From positions 46,732-110,731 of the forward strand of contig JBAZZX010000004.1 in the NCBI GenBank assembly GCA_041658585.1: a stretch of DNA of 64,000 nt, given 5' to 3'. Within the stretch, counting starts at the first letter, position 1; each line of letters starts with the position of its first letter. Position numbers and translations under genes: made by a program. Below are positions 50,875-59,620 of the stretch, piece by piece. This DNA comes from DYFC01 sp041658585. Its GTDB lineage: Bacteria > Nitrospirota > Thermodesulfovibrionia > Thermodesulfovibrionales > SM23-35. The notes beneath the pieces are model-generated. The model was not told where the DNA came from. It saw nothing but the letters and a program-made list of their open reading frames with translations, and did not search any database.

Positions 50875-51071
50875 GTGAAAGGCAGATATGGTAAAAAAGC
50901 TTTTAGGTTCTCCTCGGCGAATCCGCCTGAGTGCGGACGACTCCATAATGCACTATCGTCACTGTTCGATATACACTTATCTGAAAGGCACATTAGTTTA
51001 AAAGTGCCGTCAGGTGATATGGATTATTTTGGGTCGCTTTTAAAAGGTTTTTTATCATGTCTGCTTTTCAT
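50875..51071. repeat. MITE-like element, family A, copy 1 (carries an insertion)
   Basis: It starts GTGAAAGGCAGATATGG and ends CATGTCTGCTTTTCAT. The terminal inverted repeats of ~36 bp include AAAAAAGCTTTTAG. It is 197 bp because a 31-bp micro-repeat is inserted near its left end; the copy at 53071 is 168 bp. It lies directly against family B copy 1. Confidence 0.75.
50908..50938. repeat. Palindromic micro-repeat, copy 2, inside family A
   Basis: TTCTCCTCGGCGAATCCGCC continues to a TCCGC/GCGGA hairpin and matches 6594-6623. It interrupts family A copy 1 between TTTTAG and CGACTCC; the other copy has these joined as TTTTAGGCGACTCC. Confidence 0.7.
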
Positions 51072-51119
51072 TATATGCAACTGATGATATGTGACTATTA
51101 TTATTCTCTAAACTTTATT

Positions 51120-51641
51120 TTAATTGTGTTTCTTTTCTATTATATCTTTTTTAAGATTTCTTATGACCGTCTCCGATACAAGACCGTTTAGTGTTCCGGT
51201 CAATGTTCCGGCAAGTGTGATGACCGGCGCAATAAGCAGGACTGCCTCGATCCTTTGTATAAAAAGAAAATAAGCAAGAATCAATTGCGTCATGTTATGC
51301 AAGAACGCGCCGATGATGCTAAGACCTACCGCACTGAATAATCTTGGGGTAAGTAAAACTACGACTCCCATTGACATCGTACTCAAAACGCCGCCGCCGA
51401 GGCTTAGGATAAATGCCGGCCCGGGAAAAGTCCCTGTAAGCAGCGATGAAATAATCACCCTTACGAGAGTCACCAGCATAGCCGTCCTGAAGCCATACAG
51501 CAACAACGCTATAACGGTGATAACATTTGCAAGACCGAGCCTCATCCATGGTATAGGTGAGGGAAGCAGACTTTCTATGCCGTGGATTCCGATTGCAAAC
51601 GCGGAGAGCAGGGCGATCCGGTATTTATCCCGTAATTGCAT
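51120..51641 (-). CDS. Gx transporter family protein (HepS-like membrane protein)
   Basis: The 173-residue integral membrane protein has five or so hydrophobic helices (LSAFAIGIHGIESLLP, LANVITVIALLLYGF, FILSLGGGVLSTMSMGVVVLL). The family is sometimes annotated as heptaprenyl diphosphate synthase component I, and in many genomes it is encoded with a NusG_II protein and ApbE, as here. It overlaps the NusG_II gene. Confidence 0.82.
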   Translation of the reverse strand: MQLRDKYRIALLSAFAIGIHGIESLLPSPIPWMRLGLANVITVIALLLYGFRTAMLVTLVRVIISSLLTGTFPGPAFILSLGGGVLSTMSMGVVVLLTPRLFSAVGLSIIGAFLHNMTQLILAYFLFIQRIEAVLLIAPVITLAGTLTGTLNGLVSETVIRNLKKDIIEKKHN

Positions 51642-52014
51642 CAGGACCGTCCTTTTGCCTGTCTTTATTCCCTACCGTTACAACAACCCTGTTGGGCAGG
51701 CATACGATCGACCCGCTATGAATCCATCCCTGCTTTATGCACAGTTTGTTGCTGCATGGAGAATCCGTGATCCGCACCGCGTGGTCTTTTATTTCGATGG
51801 TTGTATTTCCTACCGGGCCCTCCACTGAAAGTATCCTGTTTTTATCGAGAGGCAGGATGTAGACGGGTTTACCGTTTACTTCAACCAGTACCGATTTGCT
51901 TTGGGGCATAATATCTTTTATGGAAAAGATTCCGGCTAAAGAAACGGATAATAAAAGCAAAAAAAGTATCCTGTCGGCGCCCGTAGTATTAAGAAGGATT
52001 TTTCTGAAACTCAA
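51625..52014 (-). CDS. NusG domain II-containing protein
   Basis: The 129-residue protein has one N-terminal membrane segment (ILFLLLLSVSLAGIFSI) and a NusG_II-type beta domain (VLVEVNGKPVYILPLDK, DSPCSNKLCIKQGWI with a Cys pair). It overlaps the apbE end and the Gx transporter start by a few codons. The role is unknown; the conserved trio suggests flavin or redox-complex assembly. Confidence 0.8.
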   Translation of the reverse strand: MSFRKILLNTTGADRILFLLLLSVSLAGIFSIKDIMPQSKSVLVEVNGKPVYILPLDKNRILSVEGPVGNTTIEIKDHAVRITDSPCSNKLCIKQGWIHSGSIVCLPNRVVVTVGNKDRQKDGPDAITG

Positions 52015-53059
52015 TTTTTCCTCTCAGGTCGGGAGTTATATGAGTTGTCCCGCGACTGTCGATCATTATCCCGCTGAAGCCCATTTTCTTAAAAACCATC
52101 ATACCTTTTTCAGGGCCGAGGATGAATATCCCTGTTGCAAAAGCATCCGTGAATACACCTTCTTTCGCCATAACTGTTACACTACGGCAGCCTCCGGCAG
52201 GATACCCCGTCTTTGGATCGAGCAGATGATGGAATTTTTTCCCGTTGCTTATGAAATATCTTTCGTAATCTCCGGATGTGGATATGGCCATATCCGTAAG
52301 TTCTACGGTTGCCATGATGTCATCCTTGTCACCCTTTGCATTGGGATTTCTTATGCCTATCTTCCAGGGCTTCCCATCGGGTTTTAATCCGAATGCCTTA
52401 ATATCTCCTGCAATGGCTACAATCCCGGCATGTATGCCCTGCTTTTTCAGTGTTTCGATTGCCCTGTCTGCTGCGTATCCTTTTGTTATTCCACCCGGAT
52501 CGATAAGCATTCCCTTGCGTTTCAGATAAACGGTAGATTTGGCATTGTCTATCAGCAAATCCCTGTAGTTTATAAGGGAAAGCTTCTCCCTGATCTTTCC
52601 GTCATCAGGTCTGATCTGTTTAAGAAAATTATACATTGATGTGAGCGGACCTATTGTTATATCGAAAGACCCTTCCGTTTTTTCCGAAACATAGAGAGCT
52701 TTATCAACAAGCCGTAAAACATCCGAAGAGACTTTGACTCCGGACAACCCGGCATTTCTGTTTATCAAAGAAATTTCACTTTCGGCGGAATAAAAGTTCA
52801 GAAGTTGTTCAAGTTTTTCTATTGCAGAAAAGGCGGCGTCAACGGATTTTTCCGCCTTTGATTCGGAAGCGGATACAACCGTTATGGTAACAAGGGTATC
52901 CATAAGGATTTTGCTTTTTTGATAAATCCTGTCTTTTTGATGCGTGCAAGCAGATAGCAAAAAAAACAAAAATGCAAAACAAAAAAAGAAAAGCAAGAAA
53001 GCTAAAGACGGTTTTACCGCCCGCTTTTTAAAATGACGGTTGTTATATATCCGCTTCAT
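51989..53059 (-). CDS. apbE: FAD:protein FMN transferase ApbE
   Basis: ApbE attaches FMN covalently to Thr/Ser of target proteins at the periplasmic side. The N-terminus has a signal peptide with lipobox FLLSAC, so it is probably a lipoprotein. Further motifs are IDPGGITKGYAADRAIETL, AGDIKAFG and HHLLDPKTGYPA. I start it at the ATG at 53059; a TTG at 53068 is upstream. A MITE-like element ends 12 bases before that ATG. Confidence 0.92.
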   Translation of the reverse strand: MKRIYNNRHFKKRAVKPSLAFLLFFFCFAFLFFLLSACTHQKDRIYQKSKILMDTLVTITVVSASESKAEKSVDAAFSAIEKLEQLLNFYSAESEISLINRNAGLSGVKVSSDVLRLVDKALYVSEKTEGSFDITIGPLTSMYNFLKQIRPDDGKIREKLSLINYRDLLIDNAKSTVYLKRKGMLIDPGGITKGYAADRAIETLKKQGIHAGIVAIAGDIKAFGLKPDGKPWKIGIRNPNAKGDKDDIMATVELTDMAISTSGDYERYFISNGKKFHHLLDPKTGYPAGGCRSVTVMAKEGVFTDAFATGIFILGPEKGMMVFKKMGFSGIMIDSRGTTHITPDLRGKIEFQKNPS

Positions 53060-53070
53060 TTTATACAAAT

Positions 53071-53238
53071 GTGAAAGGCAGATATGATAAAAAAGCTTTT
53101 AGGCGACTCCTTAATGTACTATTATCACTGTTCGATATACACATATCTGAAAGGCAAATCAGGTTAAAAGTGTCGTCAGGTGAATATTGATTAATTTTTG
53201 TCGCGTTTAAAAGCTTTTTTATCATGTCTGCCTTTCAT
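53071..53238. repeat. MITE-like element, family A, copy 2
   Basis: The 168-bp element has ~36-bp terminal inverted repeats: GTGAAAGGCAGATATGATAA at the left and TTATCATGTCTGCCTTTCAT at the right. It fills the whole gap between the uvrA stop (53240) and apbE. Sequence at its right edge (CTATACAACTT) resembles the flank of copy 1, and gives the uvrA stop codon. Confidence 0.8.
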
Positions 53239-53239
53239 G

Positions 53240-55786
53240 CTATACAACTTGCGAGTTTACTCTTATCTTACCGTTTTTTGACAATTTATCCTTCAAAAAA
53301 CTTCCGGTATAAGAGTCGGGATTCATGCTGACTTCTTCAGGGGTCCCATGTGCAATAACCTCTCCTCCTTTATCTCCTCCCTCAGGACCGAGGTCTATTA
53401 TATAGTCGGCAGATTTAATAACATCAAGATTGTGCTCAATAACGATTACGGTATTGCCCGAATCGACAAGACTGTTAATGACCTGAAGGAGTTTCTGAAT
53501 ATCGACAAAATGGAGCCCGGTTGTAGGTTCGTCAAGTATGTATAAGGTATTTCCTGTGGAATTTTTTCCGAGCTCCCGTGAAAGTCTCACCCTCTGGGAC
53601 TCGCCGCCTGAAAGGGTCGAAGCAGGCTGACCAAGCTGAAGATAACCCAGACCTACGTCTTCAAGCACTTCCAATTTCCGGCGCAAAAGAGAAATGTTCG
53701 AAAAAAACTGAAGCGCCTCTGATACGGTCATTTCGAGCGCCTCGGCAATATTTTTCCCTTTATATCGTATCTCAAGGGTTTCTCTGTTGTAACGTTTGCC
53801 TTTACAGGAATCACATGGGATATAGGCGTCGGGCAGAAAATGCATTTCAACCTTAATGAGACCGGCGCCATTACAGGATTCACACCTGCCTCCAACGAGA
53901 TTGAAACTGAACCTGGATGAGGCATATCCCCGCACCCGAGCATCCGGTATCCGGGAAAACAACTCTCTGATAAAGGTGAACGCTCCTATATATGTCGCCG
54001 GGTTGGACCTCGGGGTTTTTCCTAATTGTGACTGGTCTACACATATCACACTGTCTATTTTATCCATTCCCGATATTTCCTTATATTTGCCGGGTGAAGG
54101 CATACCGCATGTCGGTTCTTTGCAGAAATGTTTTAGCAGTGCTTTATAAAGTACCTCAAAAACAAGGGTGCTTTTCCCCGAGCCTGATACCCCTGTGATA
54201 CAGGTAAAGGCTTTCAAAGGAATGGAAACGCTGATATTCCTGAGATTGAATTCCCGGGCGCCTGCAATGTTTATAAAATCCTTTGGGACCCTTCGCAGGA
54301 GAGGCACATCTATGGACATTAAGCCGGTGAGGTATTTCCCGGTCAAAGAGTTTTCGTTTTTTTCGATTTCCTTGGGACTCCCTGAAGCCGTGATCCAGCC
54401 GCCTCTGCTGCCGGCGCCCGGACCCATATCTACAATGTAATCGGCCCAGCGGATCGTTTCCTCGTCGTGTTCAACTACGACAACGGTGTTTCCTGCATCT
54501 CTCATGGCTGAGAGGCTTTCCAGAAGCCTGCTGCAATCGCGCGGATGCATGCCGATGCTCGGCTCGTCAAGTATATACAGTACGCCTGTGAGAGAAGAAC
54601 CGAGCTGTGTCGCAAGTCTTATCCTCTGGGCCTCGCCTCCCGAGATTGTCAGTGAAGACCTGTTAAGAGTCAGATAACCAAGGCCGACCTTATCAAGAAA
54701 ATGGAGCCTGTCTCTCACCTCTTTTAGAATACGAAACGCTATAGTCTGTTCCCTATCGGTAAGTTTCAGATTGTCGAGAAAAGACAGGGCGTCTTTGACG
54801 GACCTGCAGGCGAATTCGCTGATGTTGACGTCCCGGATAGTAATGCTTAAGGCTTCTTTGCGTAATCTCGCGCCATTGCAAAGCCTGCATATTTTATATC
54901 CTTCTTCCAATTCGTGAATATCTTCATCGATATTTTCCACGCCTAACCCTTTGCATCTTGAGCAGGCGCCCTGTCTGCTGTTAAAAGAGAAAAACATGGG
55001 GTTGATTTCGGGATAGCTGATGCCGCACTTCGGGCATACTGCGGTTTTTGAAAACAGGATATCTTTGTCTCCGGATAGCAGGTTTATTACAACGACATCC
55101 GAATATTTGAGGGCCGTTTCTATACCGTCTTTCAATTGCCGGTCTACCCCGGGTTTTATGATCAGCCTGTCGATAATGACTTCTATGGTGTGGCGTTTAT
55201 GTTTATTTAGAGAGATGTCCCGTGTCAGGTCCGTTAATGCGCCGTCTATCCTTGCCCTGATGAACCCCTCACGCCGCATTTCCTGAAGCTCTTTCCGGTA
55301 TTCACCTTTCCTGTCCCTGACAATCGGCGCAAGTATCTGAATCCTGCTCCCCTGGGGCAGGGACATAACCGACATGATAATACCTGATGCATCCTGTTTT
55401 TTGATCATCGAACCGCAGTTATAACAGGCCTGTTTCCCGATCCTTGTGTAAAGGACGCGCATATAATCATAAATCTCGGTAATTGTTCCTACCGTAGACC
55501 GCGGGCTGCGTGTGACGGTTTTTTGATCTATGGAAATGGAAGGCGACAACCCCTCGATATAATCGACATCGGGTTTACTAAGCTGGTCGATAAACTGTCT
55601 TGCATAGGCGGAAAGGCTTTCGACATAGCGCCTTTGTCCCTCCGCATATAAGGTGTCTATGGCGAGAGAAGATTTCCCGGAACCCGAAGGTCCTGTTATG
55701 ACCGTTATCGCTTCTCTTGGGATCGAAAGGTCTATGTTCCTGAGGTTATGCTCCCTTGCTCCTTTAATGACTATGAATTCCTGCAT
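53240..55786 (-). CDS. uvrA: Excinuclease ABC subunit A (UvrA), shortened form
   Basis: UvrA recognises DNA damage as an ATPase dimer. The protein has two ABC modules: Walker A GPSGSGKSSLAI and GVSGSGKSTL, signatures LTISGGEAQR and TLSGGESQR, and zinc clusters CPKCG...CSRCKG and CESCNG...CDSCKG. At 848 residues it is ~90 shorter than usual. The missing part is between GLGV and CRLCNGARLR, that is the insertion-domain stretch; the UvrB-binding region (RKGEYRKELQEM) is present. Confidence 0.93.
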   Translation of the reverse strand: MQEFIVIKGAREHNLRNIDLSIPREAITVITGPSGSGKSSLAIDTLYAEGQRRYVESLSAYARQFIDQLSKPDVDYIEGLSPSISIDQKTVTRSPRSTVGTITEIYDYMRVLYTRIGKQACYNCGSMIKKQDASGIIMSVMSLPQGSRIQILAPIVRDRKGEYRKELQEMRREGFIRARIDGALTDLTRDISLNKHKRHTIEVIIDRLIIKPGVDRQLKDGIETALKYSDVVVINLLSGDKDILFSKTAVCPKCGISYPEINPMFFSFNSRQGACSRCKGLGVENIDEDIHELEEGYKICRLCNGARLRKEALSITIRDVNISEFACRSVKDALSFLDNLKLTDREQTIAFRILKEVRDRLHFLDKVGLGYLTLNRSSLTISGGEAQRIRLATQLGSSLTGVLYILDEPSIGMHPRDCSRLLESLSAMRDAGNTVVVVEHDEETIRWADYIVDMGPGAGSRGGWITASGSPKEIEKNENSLTGKYLTGLMSIDVPLLRRVPKDFINIAGAREFNLRNISVSIPLKAFTCITGVSGSGKSTLVFEVLYKALLKHFCKEPTCGMPSPGKYKEISGMDKIDSVICVDQSQLGKTPRSNPATYIGAFTFIRELFSRIPDARVRGYASSRFSFNLVGGRCESCNGAGLIKVEMHFLPDAYIPCDSCKGKRYNRETLEIRYKGKNIAEALEMTVSEALQFFSNISLLRRKLEVLEDVGLGYLQLGQPASTLSGGESQRVRLSRELGKNSTGNTLYILDEPTTGLHFVDIQKLLQVINSLVDSGNTVIVIEHNLDVIKSADYIIDLGPEGGDKGGEVIAHGTPEEVSMNPDSYTGSFLKDKLSKNGKIRVNSQVV

Positions 55787-55920
55787 ATGCCTAATTTTTT
55801 AGTATAACACAGCAAAACCCGTCGGAATGACCGGAACCCGATCCCGGATCTCACCGGCGAGTTTATAAACAGACACTGAAATTAGTTGAAATTTTTTATG
55901 CAATAACAGAAAATAGCTGT

Positions 55921-56409
55921 ATGTGTAAATATGCTTCATCTTTTATTAGATATACGTTGGCCGTTTTTTCCCTGATGCTTATCTTGTCCTTCCATGCGAG
56001 TTTTGCCGAAACACCGAGTAGGGTAAATAAATATGTCGGGTCCATTACATGTAAAAATTGCCACGAAAAAGAATTTAACAGCTTTATGAACTATGCAAAG
56101 AAGAGCAAGTCTTTTGAGAGCATTGAACGTGTAAAAAAGGGCTTAACAGTGGAAGAGATTAAAGGGTGCTATTTCTGTCATACCACGGGATATGGAAAAC
56201 CCGGCGGGTTTGTCAGTATTGAAAAAACACCGGAACTGAAAAACGCCGGTTGCGAGGTATGCCATGGTCCCGGAGAATTGCATGTTAAGACAAAAGATCC
56301 GCGTCATATAAATAGAAAAATGACAATGAAAGATTGTGAGAGCTGCCACATTTCGGAAAGGGTCAGGGCGTTTAGATACAAGCCCCTGATCCATGGAGGA
56401 GCGCATTGA
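55921..56409 (+). CDS. Tetraheme cytochrome c (c554-like)
   Basis: The 162-residue periplasmic protein has a signal peptide (residues ~1-29) and four CxxCH sites: CKNCH, CYFCH, CEVCH and CESCH. Spacing and the GPGELH and NAGCEVCHGPG segments resemble cytochrome c554/c' proteins. It lies 42 bases before a sensor kinase whose periplasmic part also has a heme site, so the two probably work together. Confidence 0.85.
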   Translation: MCKYASSFIRYTLAVFSLMLILSFHASFAETPSRVNKYVGSITCKNCHEKEFNSFMNYAKKSKSFESIERVKKGLTVEEIKGCYFCHTTGYGKPGGFVSIEKTPELKNAGCEVCHGPGELHVKTKDPRHINRKMTMKDCESCHISERVRAFRYKPLIHGGAH

Positions 56410-56451
56410 AAATTATTAATTATCGAAACGTCAATTCTCATAAAAACCAAA

Positions 56452-59151
56452 ATGTTTGACATTATCAAAAAAAGACTCGGCTACAAGATAATGGTAGCCA
56501 TGCTGGTTATTATACTTATAGTCCTCCTTGCCGAAATATATATGAGGATACATTTCGGCACGAAAGACAGGCTGGAGATAGCCGCATCTATCAGCCGGGA
56601 ACTTGCAGATTCGGTTTATGCCGGAATTAAATATCCCATGGAACTGGGTGACAGTGAGGCTATCAGAAGGGAACTTTCGGACATAAGAACAAAGATGAGG
56701 GACGTCGAGGTCTTTATATGCGATTTTGATCAGGAGGTTGTTTATTCAACCCATACGGACAAACTTTGTACAAGGCTTACCGATTCTATCAAAAATTCAA
56801 ACATTTCACAGACACTGGCGGAAACATTAAAGACCGGAATAGAACCGAAATTTGATCCGAGAAAACCTCTTGAGGATGTTATCAACGGCAGAAGGAATTT
56901 GATGGTGATCAGGCCTATCCTCAATGAAAAGGACTGTTATCACTGCCATGGCTCTACGAGAAAAATACTCGGCGGTATTGTTATAAGGCTTGATGCTGAA
57001 AGGACTTATGCGCAGGTTGTTGCCCAGAGGAACAGGACAATAATGATAGTCATAATCCTTATACCTGTTGCAGTTGTCCTTATCTTTTTGATGGTGAACA
57101 AATTAGTGAGGCGTCCGGTTGAGAGCCTTGCGGAAAAGGCAAAAAGGTTTGCAGAGGGAGACATGTCCGTTGCCATCGACGTTAAAACGGAAGATGAGAT
57201 AGGGACCCTCGGTAAGACCTTTAATTATATGGTGGAGAGTGTGTCCTCGTTCAGCAAAAAACTGGAGGAGGAAAACAAAAGGAAGACTTCTTTATTGAAT
57301 GAACGCACACGGCTATTGGGATTACTGGAAAGGGCCAATAAAGATCTCAGGGAACTGGATAAATTGAAGTCAACGTTTCTCGCAAACATGTCTCATGAGC
57401 TTCGTACTCCCATGAATGCCATTATCGGTTATACCGACCTAATGATAGACGAAGTTGATGGTCCGATCAACGAGGAACAGGGAAAAAGCCTGAACAAGGT
57501 TGCAGCGAATGCGCGTCATCTCCTGCAATTGATCAATGACGTCCTTGATATTTCAAAGATCGAAGCCGGAAAGATGAATATAAATCCTAAGGAACTTGAC
57601 CTGAAATGGTTGGTTGAAGCTGCAAAGCCCGCGTTTGAACCTCAAATGAAGGTTAAAGGCATCACCCTCACGATCAATATCCCTGAAGGGTTACCCCATG
57701 CATATGGCGACGAAGACAGAATAAAAGAGGTCCTTATAAATCTCCTGTCAAATGCAATCAAGTTTACAGATAAGGGGGGAATTACAATTTCCGCGCATCT
57801 TTCCGAAAGGGGCGTTAAACCGGGGGAGACTCCTATTTTCATGGAGATTTGCGTTGAAGATACGGGAATAGGACTAAAAGAAGAAGACGTCGGAAAGATA
57901 TTTGATAAATTCGTTCAGGCAGACCTTACTACCATTCGTCAATATGAAGGTACGGGTCTCGGCCTTAGCATTGCCAGGGGACTGGTATCGCTGCATAAGG
58001 GTATGATCTGGGTGACGAGTAAATTAGGGGAAGGAAGTAAATTCTGTTTTACTCTTCCCTTAAGGAAAGAGATGCTTGAAACGCCTTCCGAACCTGTAAC
58101 CGAGACGAGAATAGCCGAGGCGCTTGCCGATTATTTCGCAAGGCCTGTAGATGATTTGTTAAAGCAGCCGTCATACGGAGGCAAACCGTTACGGTGCTGG
58201 GAGTATGTCCATTGCGGACAACCGAGTTGCCCTGCATACGGGAGTAAGGAAGGAAGATGCTGGATGATTATGGGAACTCATTGTGCCGGGATGAAAATAG
58301 CGGCGTATCCGGAGAAGGTTGATTTTTGTAAAGGTTGTGAACTCATAAAAAGTATTCTCGATCAATCTTCGGAAGACTATCTCATTGAACCGGTAATGAC
58401 AAAAGAGACGAACAAAAAAATTATAATGTCTATTGACGACAATCCGGAAGCAATTGATATAATCTGCAAATATTTGGGTGATGATTATGCGGTTGTCGGT
58501 CTCCTCGGCGGTGAAGAAGCGGTCGAAAAAGCAAAACAGATTAAACCTATGGCCATCACTCTGGATGTTATGATGCCGAGGAAGGATGGATGGCAGGTGT
58601 TAAGAGAACTAAAGCATGATCCCGAGACCCAGGATATCCCGGTAATTATCCTGTCTATTGTTGACGATCAGAGGATGGGATTCAGTCTCGGTGCGGCAGA
58701 GTATATCGTAAAACCGGTTGAAAAGGATGTTCTCCTGAGGAAATTGAAGACTCTTGAGAAGATGACAAAGATAAAGAGAATACTCATTGTAGATGATGAC
58801 CCGAACACGGTAAGATTAATCGGCAATGTCCTTGAAGAGGCCGAATATCAGGTAACAATAGCTTATAACAGTGAAGACGCGGTAAGATCCATTGAGAATT
58901 TCAGGCCGGACCTTATCATTCTCAGTCTCACAATGCCGAAGACCGGGTTCGATGTAATTGAATATATCAAGGCGGCAGAGGGAGACAAGGACATTCCGCT
59001 CATTGTTCTGACCCAAAAGGACCTGACGGAAGAAGAGGCCGATGACCTGAATGGCAGAATACATGGTATTTTGAACAAGGTTGTCCTGACAAAAGAAGAA
59101 CTCTTGCAGGAATTGAAGGATACAATTACAAGGATCAGCAGAGAACAATGA
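56452..59151 (+). CDS. Hybrid histidine kinase with periplasmic heme-type CxxCH sensor and two receivers
   Basis: The 899-residue protein has TM1 (~13-30), a periplasmic domain containing CYHCHGS (DUF3365-like heme site), TM2 (~198-215), HAMP, a coiled coil, HisKA (NMSHELRTPMNA) and an ATPase (LLSNAIKFT, DTGIGL, GTGLGLSIA). Then comes a Cys-rich block with CGQPSCPAYG, CWMIMGTHC and CKGCE, and two receiver domains. The first has the phospho-Asp (ITLDVMMP); in the second it is Ser (ILSLTMP). Confidence 0.9.
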   Translation: MFDIIKKRLGYKIMVAMLVIILIVLLAEIYMRIHFGTKDRLEIAASISRELADSVYAGIKYPMELGDSEAIRRELSDIRTKMRDVEVFICDFDQEVVYSTHTDKLCTRLTDSIKNSNISQTLAETLKTGIEPKFDPRKPLEDVINGRRNLMVIRPILNEKDCYHCHGSTRKILGGIVIRLDAERTYAQVVAQRNRTIMIVIILIPVAVVLIFLMVNKLVRRPVESLAEKAKRFAEGDMSVAIDVKTEDEIGTLGKTFNYMVESVSSFSKKLEEENKRKTSLLNERTRLLGLLERANKDLRELDKLKSTFLANMSHELRTPMNAIIGYTDLMIDEVDGPINEEQGKSLNKVAANARHLLQLINDVLDISKIEAGKMNINPKELDLKWLVEAAKPAFEPQMKVKGITLTINIPEGLPHAYGDEDRIKEVLINLLSNAIKFTDKGGITISAHLSERGVKPGETPIFMEICVEDTGIGLKEEDVGKIFDKFVQADLTTIRQYEGTGLGLSIARGLVSLHKGMIWVTSKLGEGSKFCFTLPLRKEMLETPSEPVTETRIAEALADYFARPVDDLLKQPSYGGKPLRCWEYVHCGQPSCPAYGSKEGRCWMIMGTHCAGMKIAAYPEKVDFCKGCELIKSILDQSSEDYLIEPVMTKETNKKIIMSIDDNPEAIDIICKYLGDDYAVVGLLGGEEAVEKAKQIKPMAITLDVMMPRKDGWQVLRELKHDPETQDIPVIILSIVDDQRMGFSLGAAEYIVKPVEKDVLLRKLKTLEKMTKIKRILIVDDDPNTVRLIGNVLEEAEYQVTIAYNSEDAVRSIENFRPDLIILSLTMPKTGFDVIEYIKAAEGDKDIPLIVLTQKDLTEEEADDLNGRIHGILNKVVLTKEELLQELKDTITRISREQ

Positions 59152-59218
59152 AATCGGGACGATGCTTCACCGGCCGGCTCGATATTCGCCTGAAGGATAA
59201 AAGAAGGTAAAGACCGTT

Positions 59219-59620
59219 ATGCCAAGGAAGATATTAATCGTCGAGGACAATGAGGACAACCGGGAACTTGCGGTTAAAGTGCTCAGGAATAAGGGCTTTG
59301 AAACCGTTACGGCGGTTGACGGAGAGGAAGCCATAGAAAAGGCGGTCTCGGAAAAGCCCGACCTTATATTGCTGGATATCTCACTCCCTAAACTGGACGG
59401 ATATGAAGTGGCGAAAAGACTCAAAAACATGGAGGAATTCAAGGACATACCCATTGTGGCTTTTACCGCTCATGCAATGAAAGGAGATCGGGAGAAGGTT
59501 ATTGTTGCGGGTTTTGAGGGATATATCTCAAAGCCGATTAATATCCGAGAGTTCCCCGACCAGGTAAAGTTATACATAAGAGGCAAAAGGGAGAGCGTTT
59601 TAGGTGGAGAGGAAAAGTAG
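59219..59620 (+). CDS. Single-domain response regulator (CheY/DivK-like)
   Basis: The 133-residue receiver has the acidic EDNEDN, the phospho-Asp in ILLDISLPKLDG and the Lys in YISKPIN. It has no output domain. It lies between two kinases, so it may relay phosphate from the heme-sensor kinase to the following protein. Its end overlaps the next gene start. Confidence 0.94.
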   Translation: MPRKILIVEDNEDNRELAVKVLRNKGFETVTAVDGEEAIEKAVSEKPDLILLDISLPKLDGYEVAKRLKNMEEFKDIPIVAFTAHAMKGDREKVIVAGFEGYISKPINIREFPDQVKLYIRGKRESVLGGEEK

